Assembly: GCA_023512835.1 (NCBI GenBank) | Contig: CM042091.1 | Location: 49,255,158-49,319,157 of the forward strand | Length of the DNA stretch: 64,000 nt | From: Taxillus chinensis | Taxonomy: Eukaryota > Streptophyta > Magnoliopsida > Santalales > Loranthaceae | Direction: 5' to 3' | Part shown: one piece after another, positions 11,958-23,818 of the stretch | How the letters are laid out: each line of letters starts with the position of its first letter | Position numbering within the stretch: position 1 is the first letter of the stretch | Position numbers and translations under genes: made by a program | Notes under the pieces: model-generated | Seen by the model: the letters and a program-made list of their open reading frames with translations, nothing else | What the model was told of the DNA's origin: nothing | Databases searched by the model: none

Positions 11958-12770
11958 TCAAATGCCCGTTAACTTATTTAGTGCACTTCTATTCAAGAAT
12001 AACCATTAAATCGACAAATAATAAACATATTATTCCAACAATGTATAAAGCATTTCTATAAACTAATCTAGCCTTAGAGCTTTCACATTTGTTTTAAAGT
12101 CACATTCTTATTATTTTAGAAACTTGATATATATTTTTTTTATAATTTATTTATCGTCTTAAAATCTTTTATATTCTATTTATCCTCTCTATTTTATTTT
12201 TTAAAATAATATTTTAAAATTTTATTTATTACTTTTTCCCGTCTCTTTCATTTATTAGAACCACTACCGAAAAGCCCATATAGATCTAGAAATAGAAAAA
12301 AGAGAAAAAAAAAATATTTACGTAATGAATAGTTGATCATCAAGTATGCATTTCCAAAAGAAAAGTTATATTCTCAAACCTCATTTTGCATAAAAGGCCA
12401 CAATACAAATTGTATTCTCAAACCTCATTTTGCAAATTTGAGAAAACAGTTATTTTCATCAAATTATAGAGTGTCCATATCGAAAACACATTTAAATGCT
12501 TTTGTATTTATGTCCACACACACACACATACACATATTCCTTTTTTTGTAATTGAAAATATTAAAAAGTCGTATTAAAGAAATATTATACATTATATTTT
12601 ATATCTCTATTATTATTTAAATCTTACATCTTAATTGCCAGTTTCCCCTAAATTTTTACTTCAAAATCGTATCTCCATCAGGTAACAGATGGATGAGTTG
12701 TCAAATGAAGCCACGAAGGCATGGCATGACAGTTGAAATCCCAATGTAGATGAAAGTGACATAACACACA

Positions 12771-14824
12771 TGTAATATCCCAGATCTGGAAATGGCATGA
12801 GATAGCCCATATTTGGGGTCTAGTTCACCTAAGGGCATTATCGAAATTTCATGTGGTGAGTTAAAGAGGTAAAATGGTTAATTTGGTCGTTTGGGATTTA
12901 AGAATGTTAACATTTAAAAATAGCAATACGAATTTGTAATTTATAAAGACTTTTGGTGTTTTTATAATTATTTTAAATATGAGTTTTAGTATAATTAGGA
13001 AATCTAGTTTAAAAGGGTTTCTTTATTGCTAAGAAATCAAAGTTAAAACGAAATAGGACTCCTGAGCCGTCTCTCTATATATAGAGAGGTCGTCTTAAAG
13101 GTGTAGGTTGTTGATTCTTTGAGTATTTGGAGCCCTAGTCGTCTTCGTTAAGAGAAGAGAGAAGAGGTCAAAGCTTGGAGTTTTACAGCGTTGTTGGGCA
13201 TTTTGGCGAGTATAACCAATTCCTTCGTGTTTGAGGTAGGTGATTCTGCCTTTCTTAATCTTTTAGAGATTTAATGACAAATAAGGTTAGTTTGATTAAG
13301 GATAGAACGTGGAATAAATAAGTTTGCGAAGTCGATCATAGTTTATCATGCGAAGTAAGTGACGCATCGCTCATATACAAGTAGGTCAACGAATTGAACA
13401 GTGATTACATGGAATGATCCGTTTGGGGTGCACGTATCGACATACGCGTGGTGGAAGTTGGATACAAGGCAAGGCAACATGCAAGGTGTGCACATGGCGA
13501 CGCACGTGGCGACTGTACGTGGCGTCTGCACGTGGCGGTGCACGTGGCACTACACGTGGCGATGCATGGTGTGTCGCCACGTGCACTTTTTTACCTTATT
13601 TTATTTTTATCATATTTTTAGTGTATATAGGGTTAAAATATCTACAAAATGGTATATTTTATAGGCCAATCGGAGTTCTGTGAAAATAGTTATGAATTTT
13701 TGAAGTTGGAAGCAAAACCGGGAAAACAGCTCTGCACGTGGCGAGCATCGCTACGTGAAATTTTTTTATATTTGCTTTGGATATCCAGTTAAAAACCCTT
13801 CAAAACGGTAAGTATCATAAGAAAATCAGAGGTCTGTAGAATTAGTTATGATTTTTCAAAGTTGAGACAGAATCTGCACTGTTTTAACAGCCTGTTTTGC
13901 TTCTTTTAGCTTGTTAATGAGAATTTAAGTTTGAAACCTTTAGAGGGGGACCCTAAGGATCATTTGAGGATTGTAGTGTGTCTCTTATTATTATAATTAA
14001 GGTGTATATATTTATTCTTATGTTGGGAACACGTCTATAATAATTATACGCTAGTAAGGTTATACTGCGAATGTTATGTGATGAGTGTTTAATGGTAATG
14101 TTTATGTGTTATGGAATGAATATGATGAGTCATGATATGATTGTTTATGATGTTATTGTGTTGTGGTACACATGAATTCTTAGTTTATGTGTAGTGGCTC
14201 GATAAGCCAACAGTTTGGCATGCAAATCTCTGTCACTGGGATATGGCTCAATGAACAGATAGTTGGCCTGTGAGCAACTATCATTGTGGGATGAATGGTG
14301 GATATGGTTGCCTGTGTGGCGGTATGGTAGGTATGCCTGTGTGGCGGTATAATGGATACGGGTGCCTGTGTGGCAGTTTGATTACTGATTCATATTATTG
14401 TGTCTCATTAACATTTAATAACTCTCACTTCACATGCACATGCGCACAACATGTAGCTTAGTGATAAATAGGAGGTGAGGAGTGGTAGTTCACCTATTGA
14501 GCTTTGTGCTCACCCCTACTTGTTGATCTGTTTTCCAGGTGTTGGCGAGTGCTAGTTGAACCAACGACAAGACTGAGATTTTATTTATGTATGAACCTTG
14601 GGTTTATTTTTGTTATTTGTTTAATTGGTGTTTGTTTCCTAGACATGGGTCTGTGGGCAGTTGTAATGAATGGTTGCAAAAAATGTGGAATGATGATTTG
14701 ATAATATAATATTTTGAAATTTCTTGGATGACATTTTGGGAAGTACTTTTATACCCTTGTTGTATGGTTGTACAAGAGAAAGTCACGTGCTTAGTTCTGG
14801 ATCTCTAGAATTGGGGACGTGACA
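12771..14824 (+). mobile_element. LTR of the CGTGACA-ending family, plus orientation
   Basis: The sequence starts TGTAATATCCCAGATCTGG and ends GGGGACGTGACA. It shares with other copies (46.5 kb, 17.5 kb) the stretch from GAGCT...GCTCACCCCTACTTGTTG to a TTTTCCAGGTG-type motif (about 14,495-14,545). A TATA box within CTCTATATATAGAG lies near 13,073-13,086 and probably starts transcription. No matching 5-bp duplication was found (ACACA against AGTCT), so one end may have been lost or recombined. Confidence 0.65.
13503..13583 (+). promoter_or_regulatory. cluster of five G-box (CACGTG) motifs
   Basis: Core CACGTG occurs at 13,503, 13,529, 13,541, 13,553 and 13,578, mostly as CACGTGGC. A sixth occurs at 13,735. 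The array is built on a 12-13-bp repeat. CACGTGGC is the known plant G-box/ABRE bound by bZIP and bHLH factors. It lies inside the LTR about 430 bp downstream of the TATA box. Function is inferred only. Confidence 0.6.
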
Positions 14825-15590
14825 AGTCTCTAAAATGTAACTATTACTAAGAAAAATAACAAACAGAAAAAGATGAATCAACCATAAAACTATCACATGG
14901 CATGACATCAAGTTGATATAATTGAATTACTCGCTTAGTTTCTTCAATAAAATTTTAAAAATTTGTCTGGTACATTCATGTACATTTCCCACAATAATCA
15001 TACCCATCGAAATTGAATCAAATAGGATTATAATTCACAAGAATTAGACTCTAGAAGATATAATGAAATATGAGATAATTTACAAAAGAATTACAGAATT
15101 GAAAATAATTATAAATGTAAAAAGAACTTTTAAAGAGCATAAAACCAAACCTTATATTACACATTATTGATGATATGACAATACCGTCAAAACCCAAGCA
15201 CCAGTTGGCCAACTGAGTGGAATTTGTTCTAGATTGCAAATTTCTCTCAAAATAACACGACAACCAAGACTTAAGCAATTACATGTACCGACGTAAGAAC
15301 TCAACATACAAAATGAGATAATTTAGCACAAGAAATAAAATACAAAACTATAGTGGCATAAATCAGGAGTGGCAGTGGGTTTAACGGTAAAAGCATAAAT
15401 CATGAGTAACAATGGGTTAAGTAGACAAATAACTTTCTTGTATTAAATCAAGAGTGGCAGTTGGTTCAAGTGACACATTATTCAACTCTTTAAAACGAAA
15501 ACTCTTTTAATGGGATTTACTAATAAACAAGCCGAGGTATTAAATTTTAAGTGACTTTGTAATTCCAACTCAAGCTCACGACATCACCAC
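14825..15590. other. AT-rich spacer, no gene seen
   Basis: No convincing coding sequence. The last 50 bp (15,541-15,590) are homologous to 11,546-11,600, sharing AATTTTAAGTGACTTTG, so both are copies of one flanking sequence. Confidence 0.5.
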
Positions 15591-16491
15591 TGTCACGCCC
15601 TCGATTCTAGGAACTTAGAACTGGGAACATGACTTTCCCTTGCCCGCACCTAAAAAGGTCGTGTTGGATCGAACCCAGAATTTGGATGATGCGGATAATA
15701 CCATATGTAATTTGGTTTGAGATCTTTCAAAGTATATTCTAACTTGTTGCAAAAGATAAGTTAAATTGGATCTACACTCGAGAGTGCAAAGCTAAGGACA
15801 TGTTACATAATCCTAATCCGGATCAACGTGAGTATCGTAAATCGACTTGGTAAATAACCAAGTCATCACAAGATACAGAGTAAGGATTATTAGCGTGGAC
15901 TAAGTACTAAAAGATATGGACTAAGGAATCTGGGTCTTTACTCAAATGAATTAAGTCATAAAGACATAGAATAAGAATCTAAATCTACAACTCGTGCGAA
16001 GTAAGAGAGCACTATTGCGGAATAAGAAACGAAGTTTTCCAATCACACGGACTAAGGACAAGAAGACGAGTAAGGAATTCGAGTCTTATACTCACGCGGA
16101 GTAAGGAAGGACTTGTGCGGAATAAGGACCCGAATCTTTTATTCGCACGGAGTAAGGAAAAGAGATGCAAAGTATGCCATCCGAGCTTTTACTCTCACAC
16201 GGAATAAGGAAGCGCTGAAACGGAGTAAGGAATCCGAGTACTTCTCTAACGCGGAGTAAGGAACCTTGCAATGGAATAAGGATCTGAGTAACTAGTTGAC
16301 ACGGAGTAAAAAATTACTGATGCGGAGTAAGGATCCGAGCACTCTCTTGAGACGGAGTAAGGAACCTTGCAATGGAGTAAGACGATATTGCTCTAACTAT
16401 TATCCTTATCATCTCAGTGCATTCAAACTCATCAGCTCGCTATATCCTGATGTAAGAAGAAATCCGTCGAAGACATTTAAGACATCTTACA
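15591..16491 (-). mobile_element. LTR fragment of the CGTGACA-ending family
   Basis: The left end TGTCACGCCC and the following GGAACATGACT...CTTGCCCGCACC match the 3' end of the family read on the minus strand (compare 17,125 and 46,920). The proposed right end, CATCTTACA at 16,491, fits a TGTAAGATG start but shows no matching duplication, so this edge is tentative. Confidence 0.5.
15840..16390 (+). repeat. dispersed CGGA(G/A)TAAGGA repeat cluster
   Basis: More than a dozen copies of a motif close to GCGGAGTAAGGAATCCGAG occur at irregular 25-50-bp spacing. Most vary in the middle. The same decamer CGGAATAAGG recurs, inverted, in the solo LTR at 38.3-38.7 kb. Confidence 0.7.
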
Positions 16492-16650
16492 CGTAGATCA
16501 CACGGATACATGGAACAAACCTTAATGCACTTGGAATTATACAAAACGAAGTTAATTCATTTATACTTCCAATATCTTGAGCTCCACATCCGCATCATTA
16601 ATATTGAGGACCTTTCCAAGAAGATCATTAATAAAGCTCAGTAAGCAAGA

Positions 16651-16994
16651 TGTTCGGTTCCAAGAATGTCGTCTTAGGATGTCTATAAATATACTTGTAA
16701 TATTTACTTGTACGTGTGTGTGAGATATACTTTGACTAGTGTGTGCGTAATTGTAAAAGAGTGCTACTATAAAAGAGAGATATTCTTCCAGTGGATTCAA
16801 GCTAGTGCAAACAATTTTATCTGCTATTTAATTTGTTGTAATTATTTTTTGATAATAATACAAATTACTTCCACTATCAGACTGTCTTCCGTATTGTTTT
16901 AACCTTTCAGTCTAAATTAGTGTTGAGCCAAAAGAGTGAGAAAAGAGTTTTAAAAGAGCCTATTCACCTCCCTCCAGGCTTCCCAGGACCAACA
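16651..16994 (+). mobile_element. Ty1/copia-type LTR (3' end certain, start tentative)
   Basis: The end CCAACA at 16,994 is fixed by the primer site that follows. Upstream, CTATTCACCTCCCTCCAGG is typical of the end of plant copia LTRs. The start TGTTCGG at 16,651 would give a 344-bp LTR with TATAAATA near 16,684, which is close to the start for a TATA box; the true start may lie further left. Confidence 0.6.
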
Positions 16995-16996
16995 AA

Positions 16997-17030
16997 TGGT
17001 ATCAGAGCAATTTCTACCTGCTCAAAGTAG

Positions 17031-17088
<58 letters not shown>

Positions 17089-17124
17089 ACACACACACAC
17101 ACACAAATGGCCGAAGAAAGCAAC
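16997..17124 (+). pseudogene. copia primer site, leader and first gag codons
   Basis: TGGTATCAGAGCAATTT at 16,997 is the standard plant tRNA-iMet primer-binding site. A leader with (CT)n (17,031-17,084) and (CA)n tracts follows. An ATG at 17,107 then reads MAEESN, the usual opening of plant copia gag proteins. The frame is cut at 17,125 by another LTR and never resumes, so only the first six codons remain. Confidence 0.7.
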
Positions 17125-18271
17125 TGTCACGCCCCTGAATTCCACGGAACCCGGAACCAAGAACATGACTTCCCCTTGCCTACACCCGAAAGGTCAAGGG
17201 GTTGGTGACAAGCACTAATAGAGACTACACAGCAGGTGTTGTCTTAATTACGCAAACATGTATAGTCATACATCAAGGGTACTCCTATACTTTACCATAC
17301 ATCAACAGGCATACAATATGTCAAACAGTCATACAGACATCACATCACAAATAATGTGCAAATACACTGTCCACAGACCTATGTCTGGGATACAATACAT
17401 AATCAATACAGAATACAATAATCATACATCAGAGTAGTGGGCATGTCCTCCTCGAAGAAAGTCTTCCATTAGTCTCGGGTCACACCTAAAAAGGGTAAAC
17501 AACAAAGTAGGGGTGAGCTACAAGCTCAGTAGGTGACCCCAAAACTCCACATCATGCAAAACATATAAGTCTATACTATATGTTTAATCATCAGGACTCA
17601 GCTTGCAAACAAACACCAAGACCCAGCTTGCCCACACAGGATAGCTTGTCCACGATCCTCCATAGGATCCTAGCTCAGGGCACTCAGCCCTAGCTCCATG
17701 AGCTCAACAGCTCAATTCAGGCCATAACTTGTCATCACGAGCTCGGGGCAGTACTGTGCCTGAGGGGCAACATGGTGCTTGAAAGGCAATGTTTGGGATT
17801 ACCTGGGAGGTTTTCTTTGTATTTTAATGTGTGTACATGATTGAAATGGTGATATATATGTAGCATTACACGAGCACATGCCTACACTAGTTTACGAGTT
17901 GGGATGGGTCAGGTAGATATGATCCCTACTTAGCTGTGGTTGCTCACCCCTTTTGTTGTGTTTATTTTTGTTTGTTTCAGGTGCTTAAAGGAGCTAGGAG
18001 GTTCACTAGAGGTGAAGACCTGGTGTTTATTTGTTTGTTTTGGATTATAAAAACTATGATGTAATCCCGTGGGGAAAATAACATGTATGTGTTTGTATTG
18101 TGGATTAAAATGAGATTCTTGTATTCATGTGCTATATGTGTGGTATGGATTAAGGACGGCACTCATGCTAAGGTCCCTTTTTTAGTGTTATCACCAATCC
18201 CTTGTCCCTGCGGGTGCGGGCATGGGAATTCACTAACTGGTTTTGACGGGTCGAAAATCCGAGGCGTGACA
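17125..18271. mobile_element. two LTR 3' halves joined in opposite orientation
   Basis: Bases 17,125 to about 17,790 match 46,140-46,920 in reverse (minus-oriented 3' half). Bases from about 17,790 to 18,271 match 44,304-44,550 and 46,921-47,340 in reverse (plus-oriented 3' half). The block therefore begins TGTCACGCCC and ends GGCGTGACA like an inverted repeat. The flanks GCAAC and GTTCC do not match, so this is a rearrangement product, not a simple insertion. Confidence 0.75.
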
Positions 18272-18391
18272 GTTCCCAAAGGAAAAAAAGATACATGGGA
18301 CAAGATCTTCAATGATGGTTACAGAGCAGATGTCCTTATTTTAACTAAGGACGAGATAATTATTCCAGCCCACTCAACTATTTCAATGAGA
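18272..18391 (+). pseudogene. BTB/POZ-domain exon fragment (BTB-TAZ-like)
   Basis: Directly after the LTR, the frame reads VPKGKKDTWDKIF then GYRADVLILT and IIIPAHS. This matches the start of the BTB domain in plant BTB-TAZ (BT) scaffold proteins, where W-D-K-L-F, G-Y-G-A-D-V and I-P-A-H-S are conserved. BT proteins act as CUL3 substrate adaptors. Only about 40 residues are present; no further BTB or TAZ exon was found to 24 kb. It is probably a gene remnant whose upstream part was removed with the retroelement rearrangement, or an exon whose downstream exons have decayed. Confidence 0.5.
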
Positions 18392-18724
18392 AATTTACAT
18401 TACTTTATAAATTTCTATAAAAATTTATCTATATCATTGCTTTGATGACTGTATCTGTTCTATCTAAATTTCTATCCAAATATTATCTCATCACATTTCA
18501 CAGTTCTAATCACATCATAATTGTATGTGTTTGTATATACTCAGATGATTGTGACATCGGCAAGTGGATATATACTTCATAAAGTATATTCATTTGTCAA
18601 ATGGGGTCCAAACATTCCCTTGCAAGGACTCACGGTCGGATGGTTTACTGGAATGTTGTGGAAGAGGAAAAGATAGTAGATGGTGATGAATATAATGAAA
18701 ATGAGAATAGAGGATAAGGCTGGG

Positions 18725-19284
18725 CTGTGACATGGGGTGAAAGGAGATCCCTGGGTTGTGAAGTAGGGTGAAAGGAGATCCCTGATAATTCAAATAATGC
18801 TGAAATTATAACTGATAAAAGATTTCTGTAAAGGAATTTGTTACTAATAACCAATGGATGACATTCCTAACAAATATTTATTATCGTTAATTATTGTAAA
18901 GGAGTTTTTGTATCTATTGTAATTACTTCCTTGGACAAAGTCTTTCACCAATACCCAATGAATGGCATTCTTATAAAAATATTTCTTTCTTTTTTTGTTT
19001 TAAAATCGTTCTAGCATCTCTGTATACAATTAAATGGTTTTGGCATCTCATTATATGTTGTGCCTTATTAGGAAACTTTCATATGGTGTATTGAATATGG
19101 AAAAAAAAAAGTAATGATTATTTAAAATTTAATGTTATGTTGGCATCTGCATAAACATCAAAAGACATAAATATGGTGTGTTGGCATCTCCATAACTTGT
19201 GATATGATTTAAAATGTTTTGTTATGCTAATCTGGCACGACTATTTACATTGTATCAGAAATTAATGTTAAATATTTGGCAGTA
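18725..19284 (+). repeat. segmental duplication, copy A
   Basis: This non-coding segment recurs at 19,811-19,982 plus 23,528-23,818 with about 90% identity by eye. Landmarks are CTGTGACATGGG, GAAAGGAGATCCCTGGG, CTTATTAGGAAACTTTC and AAATATTTGGCAGT. It contains its own 30-bp internal repeat, GAAAGGAGATCCCTG, twice. Confidence 0.8.
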
Positions 19285-19662
19285 TAAAATGGGAAACTGC
19301 TGTTAGGTTTTGGACAAGTAAAGGCCCTTCTAGTTTGAACTCAAGTGCTTTCATCACCAAGGAAGTAGCTCTGCAAATTCTTCAATGTGGACTAAGACCT
19401 GTTTGATTTGCATATCCCAATGATTCTGTGGATTTCCAATTTCTTAGGTTAGATGTTGACGACTTTACTCTTGGGTAAAAGCCTTGTGGTCATGGAGGTC
19501 AATTTGGTAGGCTGTTAAAAACCAATGTGATGTCTTTGGTATGTGCAGCCTATGGCATATGCACTTACACTGCCTTAGGTTCCTCTGTTTGCAGATACCT
19601 ATTCATGGAAACTACAAAGTCTACCTCAAAATGTTTGATTCCATATCAGGAAAAGTGTAGCT

Positions 19663-19811
19663 ATGGATCCACCTTCATCCTATATGAGCATACATCTGTA
19701 TGGGATATACCCACCTAATGACACCATCATCACAAGCAGTTTGCTGCAGTGCAAGCATAAGTGCTCGAATAACACCCTTTGCACAATTATAACCTATACC
19801 AATGATGGAAC
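19663..19811 (+). pseudogene. possible PAN/apple-domain fragment
   Basis: The frame reads SIHLYGIYPPNDT, then LQCKHKCSNNTLCTIITYTN and DGT before it runs into the duplicated non-coding segment. The C-x3-C-x5-C spacing and T-Y-T-N-D-G-T resemble the PAN domain of plant G-type-lectin receptor kinases. There is no kinase or lectin domain nearby. The frame upstream has stops. This is a weak identification of a short relic. The remaining sequence 19,285-19,660 holds nothing I recognise. Confidence 0.3.
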
Positions 19812-22800
19812 TGTGACATGGGATGAAAGGAGATCCCTGGGTTGTGAAGTGGGGTGAAAGGAGATCCCTGATAATTCAAATAATGATGAAATCATAACTG
19901 ATACAAGATTTCTGTAAAGGAATTTGTTACCAATACCCAATGAATGGCATTCCTAAAAAACATTTCTTTCTATTTTTGTTTTTGTCATCACCGAATTTCG
20001 TCCAGGAGGGAAACCACTTTTGGGGTGCGATTCGCCCTAACCTTCATCCGAATGGTGATGAAAATACGAAATCGCCACCAACCGTTTTTGGAGTGCGATT
20101 GACCACCTAAAAAGAAATTATCTATGCCGCTTAAGAATGGGCTCGGGAGTTGGTTACACATGAAAAAGAACTAGCACCCCCACGACACCCTTTCAGTACC
20201 TATCTTAAGAGTTGGAAGTTTCTAACTTGTTTTAACTGTTTGCCTAAAATGGACTAATTTTGAAGTAATGTTGAATTTGCATGTAACCTAAAGATCTATT
20301 ATTTTTATTTACTAAGTTGTTTGTTAAAGTTGAAATGAAATTTAATTTGTCCTAAGTATCTAAAGGGAGTCCTATGGTTAATTTCAAGATTCTTTATTAA
20401 AATTAAAAATTAAATTCAACTTAATCCTAAACTTCTAAAGGAAATCCTATGATTTATTTTAAGGCTCAAAATTAAATCCAAATTATCTAAAAACAAAAAA
20501 AAGGTTTTAACTTGAGTTTTATTCTTTAAACACTTGGGCTTTAGCATTGAGCTTTTTTTTTTCCTTTTCACCCCAACATCATTGTACATATTTGGTTTAA
20601 AAAAACGTTAGCATAAGACTTAGAAATAAAATCAGTACTTCCTTTCGATTTTTAGAAATAAAAGTTATGCTAAATCACTTTTTTCTTTTTATTTGAGAAA
20701 AGTTCTTTGTTTTTTTTTCTTTTTTGAAAACTAATAAAAGTTAAAAATAATAAATAATGAAAAAAATAAAACACAATTATGTTGTGTGTGACTGTGACAT
20801 CCACAAATAAAACAAGCTCTCTCTCTCTTTTACTATACTTGATTACAAAAATACAGATATTTCGTTACGCAACCCACAGCTATAAAATTACAGGTGGCCA
20901 AAACTAAAATCACCCTATGGCCCAAAATAAAAATGAAAGAAAACAAACTAAAAAAAACCATAACTAATCTAATTAACACAATCCATAAAAACAAGAAACT
21001 TGCACTGACAATATCACACAAGAAAGACCCGTTGATACTACTGGAGATACAAAAAGGAGGCATCTCGATTCTCCACTGGAAGGAGGCCTACGAGCCGTGG
21101 GATGGAGTCTTCAACAAGACAGTAGATTGAGACCCAGAGAAGTGTTTTGATGAATAAAGAAGACCCGTGCCACCAGGAAATACAATCCCAATAACCAGAA
21201 AACATAACCCAGACAAAGGGGGAACTGGGCTTGACAAGGACCCGGTTTTCAACATGAAACCCAGGCAAAACTCAAGTGCAAAACTCAGAAAATAGGATAC
21301 AAGTGCAAGTGTAAAACCTAAGCGCAAACAGAACACAACGTCGCCCACACAGACAAGTTTCCTTGCTTTTAAAACCATAAAACATAGAGTGACAACACAG
21401 ATCTGGACAACACAAAACCCATACCCAGTGGCCATTATCTATAACGAAAAACAACATATCTAAATACTAACAGGAAGAACCGCAGGCAGACCATATGGAC
21501 AATGCATATCCAGTTTTCTATTCTCTCCCTTTTTTTAAAAAACATTTTGCAGACAGCACAAACGGAAAAGACCAACACATCTATGAAGAACAACACAACA
21601 CTACAGACAACTTATATGAAGAACAACACCACAGATAACTCATGTGAAGAACAGGCAACACACATAGACAACAAAGTTAACGACCAACAATACGAGTAGA
21701 CAGGCTAATGAGCATGAGACAGAATGAAACATAAGGTGAGAAAGAGGATATCAACAAAAACGGAACGAGAAGCCAAAAACCAACCACGCTCGAAGCAAGC
21801 TTTCTTCCTCAAACGAAACCCTTCAATGACTTGGGCGTCTTCCTCTTCGCTGGCCGGCTGGCGCAGGGTGCTAGGTTGTATTTGCAGAGGCCGTTCAGAG
21901 CAGCGTGCTGGATCAGGCAGCAGAGGTGGTCAAGGGCCTTGATACTAGCTTCTAGGGAGGAGAACCAGTAATACGCCGCGGGGCTGGTGCGTTATGGGCC
22001 AACGCTCCTCAATGGCCAACAGAGTGATGGAGGAAGGGCGGTTTCTTTCTGGATTTCGAGAGGAGAAAAGAGAGAGAGAGAAAGATCGAGGTTTTGGCTA
22101 TGGATTTCTCGGAGCCGAGCAGAGACAAGAGAGAGCCAAAGGTTTGTTTTTTTCGATTTCTTTGGAGAGAAGAGGGAGATGAAAGGCGTGTGTTTGGAGA
22201 AGGGGTGGACGGTTCTTCTGCGTGAAGAAGAAAGGCGAGGTCTGCATTTTGTTTTTAGCTCTCAATTTCTTGGAGAGGAAGGGGAAGGGTGTGTCTGAAT
22301 TTTTCGGCTAGAAGGAGAGCCGAGAGGGGAGGAGGAAACAATGGAGATTGGTGCTGGTTTTTCCGGCGAGATGGAGAGTTTCTTTTGGCGAGAAGAAGAT
22401 GGGAGAAGGAGGGGGTGATGGTTTTTTGATGACGGATCTGAGAACCAGCAAAACCAAGAGCGGAGGCATCTGGTCGATTGGCTTGGGGGTTTTATAGGTG
22501 AGGCGGTTAGGGGTTGGTTTGGGAGACAGATTGGTAACGTTGAACTGGTGGTGGGTTAACGCTGCTGAGTGAGGGGTTAGATTTGGGAGAGAGGGACGAA
22601 CCGGTCTTTGAACCATAGTTGAGAGGTAGAGTTTGGAGAGCTGGCACCGGTATGAGACTCCAGTGGGCGCGAGGTGGTCCTCCGGGATCACGGCGTCTGT
22701 GGCCCGGCTACAGCGAAGAAGACGAATGGGGAAGGGAGAGAGGAGGGAAGCCGACAGAGAGAGAAGAGATAAGGCCGGGGCGCGTGTGGCTGTAATTTTT

Positions 22801-23818
22801 TTTTGGTTTTTGTTTTTTTTTTTCATTTTATTTACTTCCACCCAATGGACGATCGACACCTGGCCTGTAGTGGGCGGGAAGAGAAAAGGAAAAAGAAATT
22901 TATTTTTGTTTTTGGGTTTTTAACTGACGTCTTTCAGTTTTTGAGATCGGCAGAGCAAATTGGACTTCAAAACATCTCGAAAAATTTGTTTTTGGACTCG
23001 GGCCGTTATGACAAGCGATCTCGTGTCAATTTTATTTAAAAATGATCTTGTTTTTGTTGCAAGCATGTACTGCGGTTGTTTATTACCGAAAAACTTATTT
23101 ATTTTTGATTTTTTTTGTCTAAAATGCTCTGGAAACAAATATATACAATATATATGTCAAAATTCTCAGAACAACAAGTAAAATAGGAAAATGAGGTTCG
23201 TGACCTGATCCGGAGTGCCGTTTGAAAAGTCAATTACCGTTTTGACCTTCAATGGCAGTCCGAACGCTATTTTAACCATATCTTCTTCGTTTGGCCTCAG
23301 AATTGAGCACGGTCGATGACGTTGATTATCGAATTTGATTCTCTATCACTCATGACTGGCTCTTTGGCATTTGAAGGCCTTTTTTGAATAATGTCTTGAA
23401 ATCGGGTATTTGCGGCTCAACGATCACGACTCCGTCATTCTACAAAATTTCAACAAACCAAAGCGGCATAGAAAGGAAAATTGAATTTGATAAAATGTGT
23501 CTAGCCTAGACAAAATAGGGTCCAACAGTTTTAAATTGGTTCTGGTATCTCCGTCTACAGTTAAATATGGTTCTAGCATCTCCTTATATGTTGTGCCTTA
23601 TTAGGAAACTTTCATATGGTGTATTGAATATGGGAAAAAAATTAATGATTATTTAAAATTTAATGTTATGCTAACATCTGCATAAACGTTCAGATAAGAA
23701 GATAGTAGCACGGTGTGTTGTATCTCCATAACTTGTGATATGATTTAATTTTTTTGTTATGCTCATATGGCATGACTATTTACATTGTATTAGAAATTAA
23801 TGTTAAATATTTGGCAGT
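19811..23818 (+). repeat. segmental duplication, copy B (split by a solo LTR)
   Basis: The two halves, 19,811-19,982 and 23,528-23,818, together match copy A at 18,725-19,284. The interruption is the solo LTR 19,983-23,527, inserted at GTTTT, a site that copy A still shows intact (TTTTTTTGTTTTAAAATCG near 18,990). Confidence 0.8.
19983..23527 (-). mobile_element. 3.5-kb Tat/Ogre-type solo LTR, duplication GTTTT
   Basis: The element starts TGTCATCACCG and ends GGTCCAACA, flanked by GTTTT at 19,978-19,982 and 23,528-23,532. Read on the minus strand it starts TGTTGGACCC and ends GGTGATGACA, as do the LTRs of the 26.6-42.7 kb element. The region 20,000-20,240 is closely similar to the ends of those LTRs (CGCCACCAACCGTTTTTGG). 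It contains long frames such as 22,308-22,859, but these are low in complexity and lack any domain. Confidence 0.9.

Noticed and set aside
12771..14824. Complete LTR insertion with duplication
   Set aside because: The termini look right, but the flanking 5-mers (ACACA, AGTCT) differ, so I did not claim an intact insertion.
22308..22859. 183-codon minus-strand frame
   Set aside because: It lies entirely inside the solo LTR 19,983-23,527 and has a low-complexity Ser/Pro/Leu composition with no recognisable domain.
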